Origin: Caballeronia sp. TF1N1
GTDB taxonomy: Bacteria > Pseudomonadota > Gammaproteobacteria > Burkholderiales > Burkholderiaceae
DNA: 64,000 bases
Assembly (NCBI RefSeq): GCF_022878925.1
Contig: NZ_CP084626.1
Location: 2,728,001 to 2,792,000, forward strand
Reading direction: 5' to 3'
The notes beneath the pieces were generated by a model. That model saw only the letters and a list, made by a program, of their open reading frames with translations, made no database searches and was not told where the DNA came from. Positions 8,588-17,174 of the stretch are shown here, one piece after another (the stretch's first letter is position 1; each line of letters begins with the position of its first letter). The position numbers and the translations under genes were made by a program.

Positions 8588-8854
8588 ATGCACCGAGACG
8601 AATTCCTCGCCCTTCTTCCCGAGGAGGGCTTTCAAGAAGTCGTGACCGTCACGCGCGAGCCGAACGGCGCAATGGATATTCACGCGCATCCCTTCGAAGC
8701 CAAGGCGCTAATCGTCGAAGGCGAGATCACCATCCGCGTTGGCGATGACGAGCGGCTGTATCACGTCGGCGAGATCTTCCAGCTGTCCGCGAATCTCGAG
8801 CATGAAGAACGCTACGGACCGCAAGGCGTGACCTATCTGGTCGGGCGCAAGTAA
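8588..8854 (+). CDS. Small cupin-domain protein
   Basis: 88 residues forming a single beta-barrel cupin. AMDIHAHPFEAKALIVEGEITI holds the His-x-His and Glu expected in cupin motif 1, and HVGEIFQLSANLEHEERYGPQG provides the motif 2 proline/glycine turn and His. A metal site is therefore plausible. Substrate is unknown. The ATG at 8588 is chosen because the fold begins directly after it; an earlier in-frame ATG at 8519 would add a low-complexity Arg/Pro stretch. Confidence 0.82.
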   Translation: MHRDEFLALLPEEGFQEVVTVTREPNGAMDIHAHPFEAKALIVEGEITIRVGDDERLYHVGEIFQLSANLEHEERYGPQGVTYLVGRK

Positions 8855-8890
8855 GCCGCATCGGCGAACACACGACATCGAGGACGACAT

Positions 8891-9709
8891 ATGGCCACGC
8901 GAAAGACGGCGCGGATTCGCGTCGGTATTGGCGGATGGACGTTCGAGCCCTGGCGCGGCACGTTCTATCCGAAGGGACTCGCGCAGAAGCAGGAGCTCGA
9001 ATACGCGAGCCGCGCGCTCACGACCATCGAGGTGAACGGCACGTTCTATGGCTCGCAAAAGCCCGAGACCTTCGCCAAATGGCGCGATGAAGCCCCGGAC
9101 GACTTCGTGTTCTCGCTGAAGGCGCCGCGTTACGCGACCAATCGCCGGGTACTCGCCGATGCGGGCGAAACCATCGAGCGTTTCTTCAAGAGCGGCGTGT
9201 TGGAACTACAGAACAAGCTCGGCCCGATCAACTGGCAATTCGCAGCGACCAAGAAGTTCGATGCCGATGACTTCGGCGCTTTCCTCAAGCTGCTGCCCGC
9301 GAAAGTGGAAGGCCGCGCAATTCGTCATGCCGTCGAAGTGCGACACGAGAGTTTCAGCGATCCGGCATTCGTGGCGCTGGCGCGAAAGCATCGCGTGGCG
9401 ATTGTCGTCGCGGGAGACTCGAAGTATCCGCAAATCGCGGATACGACCGCACCATTCGTCTATGCACGCATCATGGGAACGACAGAGAAGCAGAAGCAAG
9501 GTTACTCGAAGGCCGCGCTCGATGGCTGGGCGAGCCGCGCGAAAGAATGGGCGGCGGGTGGCGTGCCTGAGGATATGGCGAGGGCATCGACAAGCGCGGG
9601 TGCGAAGGTCGGTTCACGGGATGTGTTTCTTTACGTCATCAGTGGTTATAAGGAGCGCAATCCCGCTGCGGCAATCGCACTGACCGAACGAATCAATGGG
9701 ACGACGTAA
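8891..9709 (+). CDS. DUF72 (YecE-like) family protein
   Basis: 272 residues. The N-terminus IRVGIGGWTFEPWRGTFYPKG, the block TIEVNGTFYGSQKPETFAKW and FVFSLKAPRYATNRR identify DUF72, a TIM-barrel family with no confirmed biochemical role. AVEVRHESF and VYARIMGT are also family blocks. GAGGACGACAT upstream of ATG 8891 gives a reasonable ribosome site. The C-terminal DVFLYVISGYKERNPAAAIAL fits full length. Confidence 0.88.
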   Translation: MATRKTARIRVGIGGWTFEPWRGTFYPKGLAQKQELEYASRALTTIEVNGTFYGSQKPETFAKWRDEAPDDFVFSLKAPRYATNRRVLADAGETIERFFKSGVLELQNKLGPINWQFAATKKFDADDFGAFLKLLPAKVEGRAIRHAVEVRHESFSDPAFVALARKHRVAIVVAGDSKYPQIADTTAPFVYARIMGTTEKQKQGYSKAALDGWASRAKEWAAGGVPEDMARASTSAGAKVGSRDVFLYVISGYKERNPAAAIALTERINGTT

Positions 9710-9741
9710 TTCGACTGAGGCGAACGTTTCGCGGGTAGCGA

Positions 9742-9788
9742 CCGGTGACGGTGTCTTTGTCGCTTCGTAGGTAAAGAGCCGTCACCGG
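9742..9788. terminator. Inverted repeat between convergent genes
   Basis: 10-bp perfect inverted repeat (CCGGTGACGG at 9742-9751, CCGTCACCGG at 9779-9788) with a 27-base loop, between the DUF72 gene and the convergent MFS gene. It marks the low-coordinate edge of the 9.8-19.9 kb cluster. The long loop and lack of a clear T-run make terminator function only probable. Confidence 0.45.
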
Positions 9789-9795
9789 ATTTATG

Positions 9796-11022
9796 TCAGT
9801 TCACTTTCACAGGCGGTAGCAGGGTGTTGTAACCAAATGCCGTTCGGCCGATAAGGATCAATGCAAGTCCCAATGTCGCAGCGACGGCGAAGATTACGCC
9901 GAAGATTCCAGACGGCGAGAAATGTGCCGAAAGCACGGTAACTAGCGCTGCACTAAGCGGGATGGAGCACATGTTCATCAAGCCAATGACACCCGTGGTT
10001 TTTCCAAGGTGTTCTTTTGGAATGATCTGACTACGCACCGTGCGGATATAGACGCTGAAAGCGCCATCGCAAGCCATTAGCGCACTGTATCCCACCAAAT
10101 AGACTGCATATTGGTTGGATAGCGCGAGTACCAGACCAGCCAGAATCATCGCGCAGAATGAACTGATGCCGAGCGCAGGCAATCCGAGTTTTCGCGCGAT
10201 GCGCGGTACAAGCGTGCATGCCCCAATCGACGCAATGGCTGCCACGGTCTGAAGCAGGCCGAAGCGGCTTTCCGGCAATCCAAAGACTTTTACGACGACG
10301 GCCGCACTGACTACCAGCGCCGCGCCGTATACGAGGTTGACGACCCAAGTCAATGCCGAAAGATGGAACAACACCTTGTTCTGCATTAATACCTTCAGCG
10401 CTTGCTGATTAGACTGGCGTAATGCTCGCAGAGAAAAAGATTGATCGGCCGGCATGGGCTGCGTCTTGAAACCAAAAAGGATCACCGACGCTGTACCGAA
10501 CATCGCAGCGCCAAGCATGAGAAGTGGATTCAAGCCATCCCACACCGAAATGAGTGCCGCAAGCGCGGGCCCTGCCACTTGCGTAATCTGCTCGACTGCC
10601 TGCAGCATGGAATGCGCCTTCGGTAGTTCTGAAGCCGCCAGATTGCGCGGAAGCATGGCCTCGGAGCCGACGAATGAAAGAATATAGGCGATTGAGAGAA
10701 AGGCCATCATCACGGACAGAACGCCGAACGTACTTACACCACATGCGATGAGTGCAAGCGCAATAATCAGCACTAAAGCTCTTCCAAATTCGATTCCGGA
10801 AAACAAATGCCCTGGCTTGAGCCGATCTGCGACAAACCCGGCCAAAGGAAAAAACACGATTCTCGGAATCCACTCGATGACAAACGCGAGTCCGGAATAT
10901 TTGAGCTCACCGGTGCTTTTGAAGATGGTCAACGGGACGGCGAACAAGAGAAATTGATCAGCAAGGGCGCTGAGGAAGCGCGCAGCGACGAATCGCTTTA
11001 GGCGGAGAGTGGCGTGCTGCAT
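9796..11022 (-). CDS. MFS transporter, probable exporter of the cluster product
   Basis: 408 residues with about 12 hydrophobic segments. It resembles the enterobactin exporter EntS/macrolide efflux group of the major facilitator superfamily (FVAARFLSALADQFLLFAVP at the start, GFVADRL as the motif A remnant, RSQIIPKEHLGKTTGVIGL late in the protein). In biosynthetic clusters with ATP-grasp amino-acid ligases such a transporter usually exports the product and gives self-resistance. It is the last gene of the minus-strand series, 100 bases after the ATP-grasp gene. ATG 11022 is chosen because hydrophobic, family-like sequence starts there; longer frames run into the ATP-grasp gene in another frame. 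Confidence 0.85.
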   Translation of the reverse strand: MQHATLRLKRFVAARFLSALADQFLLFAVPLTIFKSTGELKYSGLAFVIEWIPRIVFFPLAGFVADRLKPGHLFSGIEFGRALVLIIALALIACGVSTFGVLSVMMAFLSIAYILSFVGSEAMLPRNLAASELPKAHSMLQAVEQITQVAGPALAALISVWDGLNPLLMLGAAMFGTASVILFGFKTQPMPADQSFSLRALRQSNQQALKVLMQNKVLFHLSALTWVVNLVYGAALVVSAAVVVKVFGLPESRFGLLQTVAAIASIGACTLVPRIARKLGLPALGISSFCAMILAGLVLALSNQYAVYLVGYSALMACDGAFSVYIRTVRSQIIPKEHLGKTTGVIGLMNMCSIPLSAALVTVLSAHFSPSGIFGVIFAVAATLGLALILIGRTAFGYNTLLPPVKVN

Positions 11023-11122
11023 GGCATCGATGATTGTCCGTTGAAGGCCGGGCGATTGCCCGAAAGCAAGAAAATTGTTCAGGTCTTGGCTCGGGGACAA
11101 GCAAGACCCGACTTCACCCTTT

Positions 11123-12394
11123 TCAATGTTCAGAACGCTTGATGGAGAAGATGTCGCGAGAAAGTTGCCGAGCAATTTGCAAATGCTCGTCAAAATCGTG
11201 TTCAGGCTTTCTGGCATTCCAGAAGAATTCAACAGACCCCTCGCGGGCGCGCCACGACAATGGCTTCTCCGACATGTCGAGAGGCTTTGCGGTGACCTGC
11301 ATATTGACGACTGCATCCGGCAGTTCTTTGAGAATACGCACTCGTTCGATCATTCCCTGCGGCGCTTTCAAGAAGGCAATCGCAGAGAGGCCACGTGAGC
11401 GGGGGCTGTCTGACAGCGTAACGGGCATTCCCAAATAAGATGCGACGTGCAATTGATAAGGGTTGACGCCATAGCATCGTTCAACGAGATCCATAATCGC
11501 ATCGCCGCCCGTACGTGCGCCGACTTCAATGATTCGGACATCGCCGTTTTCAGTGATCCGCGCTTCGAAGTGTGCTATGCCATATTGAATGCCAAGTGCC
11601 TTGCAAGCGCGTTCAGCTACATCACGCAAATTCTTGTTGCCGCTTTGCACAGATGGGACCGAGTGTCCAGTTTCGACGAAATAGGGTTCCGGTCCGAGGT
11701 ACTTGTCGGTCACTGCAATAACTCGATGTATATCACCCTGGTTGAATACCTCGACGCTGACCTCATTGTCAGACTGGATGTATTCCTCCACGACAAATAC
11801 GTCTTCCGGCGTCATATAGGCGCCGTTCAAGGCCTTGATATCTGCCACACATTGGCTGAATGCCGATTCAATGGCGTCGTAACTTGTTACCTTGATGACG
11901 CCTACACTCCCGGCAAGTTCGCGCGGTTTGATTACAACGGGCAGACCAATATCCCTGGTCAATTGCTTCAGTTCGTCGAGAGTGGCGAACGCGCCGAAAC
12001 GCGGCACAGGCAAGCCCGCCTCGGCCAGCACCTGTTTCATCAGGTATTTGTCCCGACACTTGTTCACCGTGTCAGCGGAATTATGGTTTAGTTGGTAGTG
12101 ACGCGAAACCTCCAGCGCACTTCGTACCGTGAAATCATTCATGGGAATCACCGCGGCCGGACGCGCGCCAAACTCCCGTTCATGGTGGAGCACGGCCGCG
12201 AGGACGCCTTCGGGATCGGACACATCGGCGGAGATAAATCCGTCGAAGAATTTGATTGTGTTAGACGTACGCGTCTTGGCCAACGTCAACACTCGCATGC
12301 CGTTGGATGCGCGTAGTGCGCCTGCCAGGACTCGCTCCCGGAGCGGAAATTCGCCGCCGAGAATCAGGATATAAGGTTCGTTCTGTTCAATCAT
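11123..12394 (-). CDS. ATP-grasp carboxylate-amine ligase (amino-acid/dipeptide ligase type)
   Basis: 423 residues. An N-terminal Rossmann-like domain (ILILGGEFPLRERV) is followed by the ATP-grasp fold: DKYLMKQVLAEAGLPVPRFG, then IGLPVVIKPRELAGSVGVIKV (nucleotide-binding lysine), VFVVEEYIQSDNEVSVEVF, and HFEARITENGDVRIIEVGARTGGD (metal-binding Glu and Arg). This is the pattern of enzymes that activate a carboxylate as acyl-phosphate and join it to an amine, such as BacD. The start is ATG 12394 with AAGGAG seven bases upstream. In this cluster it most likely couples the unusual amino acid to a second amino acid. Substrates are unknown. Confidence 0.88.
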   Translation of the reverse strand: MIEQNEPYILILGGEFPLRERVLAGALRASNGMRVLTLAKTRTSNTIKFFDGFISADVSDPEGVLAAVLHHEREFGARPAAVIPMNDFTVRSALEVSRHYQLNHNSADTVNKCRDKYLMKQVLAEAGLPVPRFGAFATLDELKQLTRDIGLPVVIKPRELAGSVGVIKVTSYDAIESAFSQCVADIKALNGAYMTPEDVFVVEEYIQSDNEVSVEVFNQGDIHRVIAVTDKYLGPEPYFVETGHSVPSVQSGNKNLRDVAERACKALGIQYGIAHFEARITENGDVRIIEVGARTGGDAIMDLVERCYGVNPYQLHVASYLGMPVTLSDSPRSRGLSAIAFLKAPQGMIERVRILKELPDAVVNMQVTAKPLDMSEKPLSWRAREGSVEFFWNARKPEHDFDEHLQIARQLSRDIFSIKRSEH

Positions 12395-12460
12395 CAATAT
12401 GCTCCTTGTGTATCATTTAGCTGTGGCCGAGTCGGGACGATTCGTTTCATCGCCGAAGGA

Positions 12461-13453
12461 TCATGCGAAGACCAGGCACTCACGAGTGGCGCGATCGCGA
12501 ATGCCCCATAGGTTGTTACGTATGTTTGCGCGTAAAAGCCATCGGTCCAGACCGTCGTAAGAGGCCTCGAATTCGGTACGCGCATGCACTCCCTTCCGAT
12601 TATTGATAAGCAATGCCTGGCCCGGGCGCAGACCTACTCCGTTGTTTTCGCCTACTTGTTGACATGCATCGAGCAGTGTCCGCAATGCATGCTCAGATTC
12701 CATATCAATGGCCCGCACTCCATTAGCCGCGACAAAAATCTCTGGAAAGTTCTCTGGGCCCGAAAGAATAGGAACCGGTGCCGACCAAACCTTTTCCCCG
12801 TTTGTCGCACCGTGAATCAACAGCGTGTAGTTGCTTGGAGCCGCCATTAGAAAGCGCGCCTGACGAAGGATCACAAGCGTATTTGCGTCCAAGCGGGATG
12901 CCACGTCGCGCGCATCGGCGTAGAGTGTTCGCGCAGTGCCGGCCTTATCCGCACGCAAGCAAAGCAGGAGAAGAAAGTCCGGATTGTGCGAATTGAATAT
13001 CAACGACTCGTCATACATTGAATCGTTGTGAAAGTTCAGGAAGATCTTCGAGCTGCGATTCGATTGCGTGTATTCACCGCCTCGCATTGGAACGACGTGA
13101 TGGACGACTTGGCCATCTTTCTCGGATAAATAGCCGACCGGTATTCCGATCAACTGAGCCAAACCAAGCAGCGACTTCTCCGACTTATCGGCAAGCGTCA
13201 CGCCGACTTGCCCTTGAACTGGTGTTGCTGGCAACGGGTCGTCTATTGGAAGTCCGTCAATGAGCATGACACCGGCACTCGACGGATCACGTCCAAACTG
13301 AAAAATCTCGAACAAGAGTCCGTCGGGTAACGTTGCAAACACGCGATAAAGACTCGCCAAAGCCTTCGAATAGTTCCCGTGCGGCGGTTCGATATGTATA
13401 TAAGCATCACTAAGCGCTGCTCGTTCTGTTTCTGTCAAAGAATAGGTTTTCAA
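12461..13453 (-). CDS. Clavaminate-synthase-like Fe(II)/2-oxoglutarate oxygenase (AsnO/VioC type)
   Basis: 330 residues. The iron triad is visible as H142-x-D144 (NFHNDSMYDES) and H290 (RKGVHARTEF), with R304 or R308 (DRWLLRANIR) for 2-oxoglutarate. HNPDFLLLLCLRADKAGTARTLYAD after the HxD motif is typical of the AsnO/VioC/clavaminate-synthase group, which hydroxylates or desaturates free amino acids. In the members I recall, the acidic ligand is Glu; here it is Asp. A role in oxidising the methylaspartate-derived intermediate or its dipeptide is inference. It lies 35 bases downstream of the mutase epsilon gene. Confidence 0.88.
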   Translation of the reverse strand: MKTYSLTETERAALSDAYIHIEPPHGNYSKALASLYRVFATLPDGLLFEIFQFGRDPSSAGVMLIDGLPIDDPLPATPVQGQVGVTLADKSEKSLLGLAQLIGIPVGYLSEKDGQVVHHVVPMRGGEYTQSNRSSKIFLNFHNDSMYDESLIFNSHNPDFLLLLCLRADKAGTARTLYADARDVASRLDANTLVILRQARFLMAAPSNYTLLIHGATNGEKVWSAPVPILSGPENFPEIFVAANGVRAIDMESEHALRTLLDACQQVGENNGVGLRPGQALLINNRKGVHARTEFEASYDGLDRWLLRANIRNNLWGIRDRATRECLVFA

Positions 13454-13488
13454 CGCAATGCTCCCAACTCGATAAAGAATAAGTGCGA

Positions 13489-14883
13489 TCAGGCGACGCC
13501 GTCCGTTCCTTCCACCGCGAGTGCTTCCTGATTTTTATGACGACAGAACCACATAATGTCGGCCTCAAGTCTGTAGAAGATGTCCTCTTCGAGAACATGG
13601 CCGAGGGCTTTGAGGTGACGTCGTTTCAAATGCGAAGGAATCGGCAAGTTTCCGAAATCGAACATGCGTATTGCGCCGTCTGGAGCCCGCATCGGCACCA
13701 CCTGCGAAAGCGCGTATCGACTTGCGCTAAAGGGCACGTCAAGCTGACCGGTGGAGAATGCGCGACATATCGATTCGATGAGATTGTCTGCGTCGAGAAC
13801 TGGCGAGAGCAGCGCCGAGACTTCCGCGAGTATCCAGGCCAACTCATCTTCTACGCTGTCTTTTTGCGCATTGACCAGATCGAGAATCCAGCTGTTCGCG
13901 GCTTTACTTAAGAGCACTCCACTGACGTTGGCCTCCAAAGAAGGCACACCAGCCGACTCTTGGTAAGTCTTGTTGATCGTTTTTACTGCGCCGCCTGCTT
14001 TGGCCACCATCGCACCACGCAAGATCAGCGCGTCACAATCTTGCCGTTCGCGAGGGAATGCACCCATGAATTGATGAAAAACAGGGAAAACGTCGTCGAC
14101 GCAGTCCGGCAATAAAAGCTCGGCCAAACGAGGTATGGCCCGCAACATTGCGATGTCTTGCACGGTGTTCCCCGTCTGGCACACAGCAATTGAAAGACAA
14201 CGTACTCCGGCTGTGTGCGCCAAAATCGCCTCGAGAAAAGCGATTGCCAACTGAATGGATGGTGGCATTAACACGGCGGTTAAAGTACCGAAAAACTCTC
14301 GGTCCACGATCACGCCTCGGCGCGCGAGTTCGCCGCACTTTAAATCGACTTCGCTCCACCAATTCAGTGAGTCGCGCAGCGGCACGTCCTTGCAATACGG
14401 AATGTTGTAACCGATCCCACCGCCCTCGAACGCGCTGAATCCCGAAGCGAGCGAGACCTCGTATAACAGCCGGGGATCGGGCGAGCCATGACGGATCTGC
14501 ACGGGCGCGATTACCGTTTCGTTCAGTTCTCTGCCAAGCCGCCATCCATGCGCGACCAGAGGGTAGCCATTTAGTTCGTTTGGCCGCTCTCTTGCAAGCT
14601 GGGTGGCAACATCGAACCGTTTTAGACGGGTATGGGCATCGATCGTGATCGTGGCGATATCGGGAGCAGCGTATTCTTCCAGTCCTGCGATCAGACCGCG
14701 CATGTTATCGTGACCACCCACACCGCAGCGTGGTTGAACCAGCATTCGACCGCTGCGCCGTGCTTCGAGCAACCGGTCATACACGGTCTCTTTCGGCAGC
14801 CTCTGCAAATAGTCGATCACTTCAGCCGTTTCCGGTGCCTCATGTCCAAACTGTCTGGCGTGCTGAATATATTCATCAAACAT
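13489..14883 (-). CDS. glmE: Glutamate mutase epsilon (E) subunit, B12-dependent
   Basis: 465 residues of the TIM-barrel subunit that converts L-glutamate to (2S,3S)-3-methylaspartate with adenosylcobalamin. Substrate-binding residues known from the clostridial enzyme appear conserved: R52 (QPRCG), R86 (DAHTRLKR), R131 (IRHGSPD), E153, Y159 and Y163 (FEGGGIGYNIPY), K305 and E309 (KTYQE, clostridial KTPHE). VFHQFMGAFP is another family block. ATG 14883 follows AAGGAG by six bases and overlaps the end of the kinase gene by eight bases, so translation is probably coupled. Note: glmE here means glutamate mutase, unrelated to glucosamine genes at 26-29 kb. Active-site conservation argues for a working mutase. 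Confidence 0.93.
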   Translation of the reverse strand: MFDEYIQHARQFGHEAPETAEVIDYLQRLPKETVYDRLLEARRSGRMLVQPRCGVGGHDNMRGLIAGLEEYAAPDIATITIDAHTRLKRFDVATQLARERPNELNGYPLVAHGWRLGRELNETVIAPVQIRHGSPDPRLLYEVSLASGFSAFEGGGIGYNIPYCKDVPLRDSLNWWSEVDLKCGELARRGVIVDREFFGTLTAVLMPPSIQLAIAFLEAILAHTAGVRCLSIAVCQTGNTVQDIAMLRAIPRLAELLLPDCVDDVFPVFHQFMGAFPRERQDCDALILRGAMVAKAGGAVKTINKTYQESAGVPSLEANVSGVLLSKAANSWILDLVNAQKDSVEDELAWILAEVSALLSPVLDADNLIESICRAFSTGQLDVPFSASRYALSQVVPMRAPDGAIRMFDFGNLPIPSHLKRRHLKALGHVLEEDIFYRLEADIMWFCRHKNQEALAVEGTDGVA

Positions 14884-16060
14884 GGGGCACTCCTTCCGTA
14901 CGGTCCCACACCGCAAGCATTCGACTAAACGGCGATCTCTCAATGGAAGCGGCTACGTCACCTGAGTTGGGCTTCGCGCAGTATCGTGCGTGCTGTTCCA
15001 GACTACGCTCGGCTAGCTGTATAGGCGGTACGAGCTCGTACAGGACCTTCCCTTCGGCGAGACAAACGGTCAGAAGTCGGCCTTCGATTGGCTGCAGGTC
15101 GAGGCCGTGGTCATCGATCAGAAAGCGCGACGAGTCAAAAAACCCGCACGTCACAACAAGTTTTTCGCTGCCGTCTTTGTCCTCGACCATGAGGTTCGGT
15201 ACGCCCGCCTGATTGAGGACTGCGGCGCCCTTGTTTCGCATGTTCGTTGTTCCTGCGAAACAGCGCGAGCGCGTGTCTGGAATTACCGCCGGTACAAAGG
15301 GCGAATCCGAATCGATAACAGTACCGGCAGAAAATTCATCGTGATTTGCTCGGCAAACGATGCGTACACGACGCTGCGCGGCGTGCTCCACACCGCGGTG
15401 ATGAAGCACTTTTGCACCGCAACGCGACATCGTCATTGCTTGCGTGTACGAAAGTGCCGGCAGCAGATGGGCATCCGTGACCGTGCTCGGGTCGCAACTA
15501 TAGACACCCGGAACGTCGGAGAATATTTCTACCTCCTCACAGCCGAAAGCGGCAGCGAGAGCAATGGCCGATAAGTCGGAACTGTTTTTCCCCATCCATG
15601 TTGTTTCGCCGGTCTCCTCAGCGGACGCCTGACCGCCCGGAATCACAATGACGTCATGATGGTCGAGGGAGCGCGCTACGGGTTGGATATCGACCGACGT
15701 CAGGCGCGCACGTGAATAATTCAGGTCGGTCCGTATTCCGATCTGACTTCCAAGCGAGACCGTTGCATTCACGCCGGCTGCCTGCAAAGCGCTGGCAACC
15801 ATGACGGCGCCAATACTGTCCGCAAGCGGAAGTCCGGCATCGATCAAACGGTCCGACGGATTGTCATTCAGCCCAAGCAAAGTGCTTCGATACTGTTCCG
15901 TCAGTCCAGTGGGTGCGCTCACCACGAATATCACGCGATGCGCGGGGCTTCGATGTTGCAATTCCTGCCGGAGCCACTGACAGACGAAGTGCATGCGCGC
16001 CTGGTCTGAGAATGAAGAGCCGCCGAACTTCATCACACTGAGAGGATAATTTCTATTCAT
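14876..16060 (-). CDS. Aspartokinase-family kinase, divergent paralogue
   Basis: 394 residues. VMKFGGSSFSD near the N-terminus, IGIRTDLNYSRARL, TTWMGKNSSDLSAIALAAAFG, VEIFSDVPGVYSCDP and LSYTQAMTMSRCGAKVLHHRGVEHA are aspartate kinase blocks, but the usual TLGRGGSD reads TWMGKNSSD (Arg to Lys, GG to NS) and the C-terminal ACT region is degenerate. It would phosphorylate the beta-carboxylate of aspartate or, in this context, 3-methylaspartate. ATG 16060 is used; a GTG at 16087 overlapping the upstream stop as GTGA is an equally serious alternative that suggests translational coupling. Loss of normal ACT features suggests it escapes lysine/threonine feedback. Confidence 0.88.
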   Translation of the reverse strand: MNRNYPLSVMKFGGSSFSDQARMHFVCQWLRQELQHRSPAHRVIFVVSAPTGLTEQYRSTLLGLNDNPSDRLIDAGLPLADSIGAVMVASALQAAGVNATVSLGSQIGIRTDLNYSRARLTSVDIQPVARSLDHHDVIVIPGGQASAEETGETTWMGKNSSDLSAIALAAAFGCEEVEIFSDVPGVYSCDPSTVTDAHLLPALSYTQAMTMSRCGAKVLHHRGVEHAAQRRVRIVCRANHDEFSAGTVIDSDSPFVPAVIPDTRSRCFAGTTNMRNKGAAVLNQAGVPNLMVEDKDGSEKLVVTCGFFDSSRFLIDDHGLDLQPIEGRLLTVCLAEGKVLYELVPPIQLAERSLEQHARYCAKPNSGDVAASIERSPFSRMLAVWDRTEGVPHV

Positions 16061-16083
16061 GCCGATCTCGTCTTTCGTGTGCC

Positions 16084-17148
16084 TCACGCGTTGGCAAATC
16101 CGCGCGAATTGCGGAGGTCAAAGCGCTGCTGGGCAATCAGCGTCTCCGCGATTTGAACTGCATTGAGCGCAGCACCGATCCGAATGTTGTCGGACACCAC
16201 CCAGAACCAGAATGCGTCAGCGTTCTCAGGATCTCGACGGATTCGACCAACGTGCACGAAATCGGATGAACCGACCATTCGAGGCGTCGGTACATCGGTC
16301 GCGTTCGCACCGTCATATACCCGAATCTCGGGCGCGGCACGCCAGAGCATTTTCAATTGCTCTGTATCTACCGCATGGCTACATTCGACATAGTTCGCAG
16401 CACTGTGACAGTTCCGCACCGGAACGCGCACACAAGTCGCGCTGACATGAATCTGCGGCGCCTCCAGAATCTTGCGGGTTTCCTGCACCATCTTCCGCTC
16501 CTCCAAGGTAAATCCATCCCCCTCCAGCACATCGATGGAAGGAACCACGTTGAAGCCAAGCGGAACGACGAATCGGCTGTGTACTGGCTCCTCTGTATCT
16601 CCGTCGAGGATTTCCCTGACGGAATCGTTGAGCTCATCAAGCCCTGTAAGTCCGGCGCCGGAGGCAGCCTGATAAGTGGCCGCGATTACTTTTCGCACCG
16701 GATTGATCCGGTGTACGGGATCAAGCAAACGAACGACAGGAATCGTGGAGCAGTTTGGATTGGCGATAATATTTGACTGTGGCCGGGTCGCCAATACGTG
16801 CGCATTCACTTGTGGGACGAGAAGCGGCGTGTCGCCATCCATGCGAAACGCATTCGTGTTGTCGATCACGAGCGCGCCCTGAGCAGCGGCGCGACGAGCG
16901 TGATGTCGGCTGACGGTCGAGCCGGCCGAGAAGAAGGCAATATCGACTTCACTAAAATCGAAATGCTCGAGATCAACCACGCGCCGGGCCTCGCCACGAA
17001 AGCAAATCTCCTTTCCGGATGACCGACTCGAAGCGGCAACGCCGACTAACTCGGCGTCGATATTTCGTTCCTCCATGAGGCGCAACAATTCCTGACCCAC
17101 GGCACCTGTGGCGCCTGCGATAGCGACTTTGACAATGGATTTGCGCAT
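16084..17148 (-). CDS. Aspartate-semialdehyde-dehydrogenase-family reductase, divergent paralogue
   Basis: 354 residues. NADP motif AIAGATGAVGQE near residue 9; catalytic cysteine C133 in ANPNCSTIPVV; Q160 in TYQAASGAG; R241 and H248 in CVRVPVRNCHSAAN. The canonical text around the histidine is NGHSE, here NCHSA, so a glutamate beside the active-site histidine is replaced by alanine, which may reflect a branched substrate. It would reduce the 4-phosphate made by the neighbouring kinase to a 4-semialdehyde. It follows the mutase S gene by 26 bases and abuts the kinase gene. Housekeeping asd is expected elsewhere in the genome. Confidence 0.88.
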   Translation of the reverse strand: MRKSIVKVAIAGATGAVGQELLRLMEERNIDAELVGVAASSRSSGKEICFRGEARRVVDLEHFDFSEVDIAFFSAGSTVSRHHARRAAAQGALVIDNTNAFRMDGDTPLLVPQVNAHVLATRPQSNIIANPNCSTIPVVRLLDPVHRINPVRKVIAATYQAASGAGLTGLDELNDSVREILDGDTEEPVHSRFVVPLGFNVVPSIDVLEGDGFTLEERKMVQETRKILEAPQIHVSATCVRVPVRNCHSAANYVECSHAVDTEQLKMLWRAAPEIRVYDGANATDVPTPRMVGSSDFVHVGRIRRDPENADAFWFWVVSDNIRIGAALNAVQIAETLIAQQRFDLRNSRGFANA

Positions 17149-17174
17149 GATTCGGTTTCCTCTTTTTATTCGAA

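Noticed and set aside
9742..9788. Attachment site or mobile-element end at the cluster border
   Set aside because: It is a single inverted repeat typical of a terminator; no matching copy was found at the other border.
14876..17148. Housekeeping lysC and asd
   Set aside because: Changed active-site motifs, degenerate ACT region, low G+C and coupling to glutamate mutase genes argue for pathway-specific paralogues.
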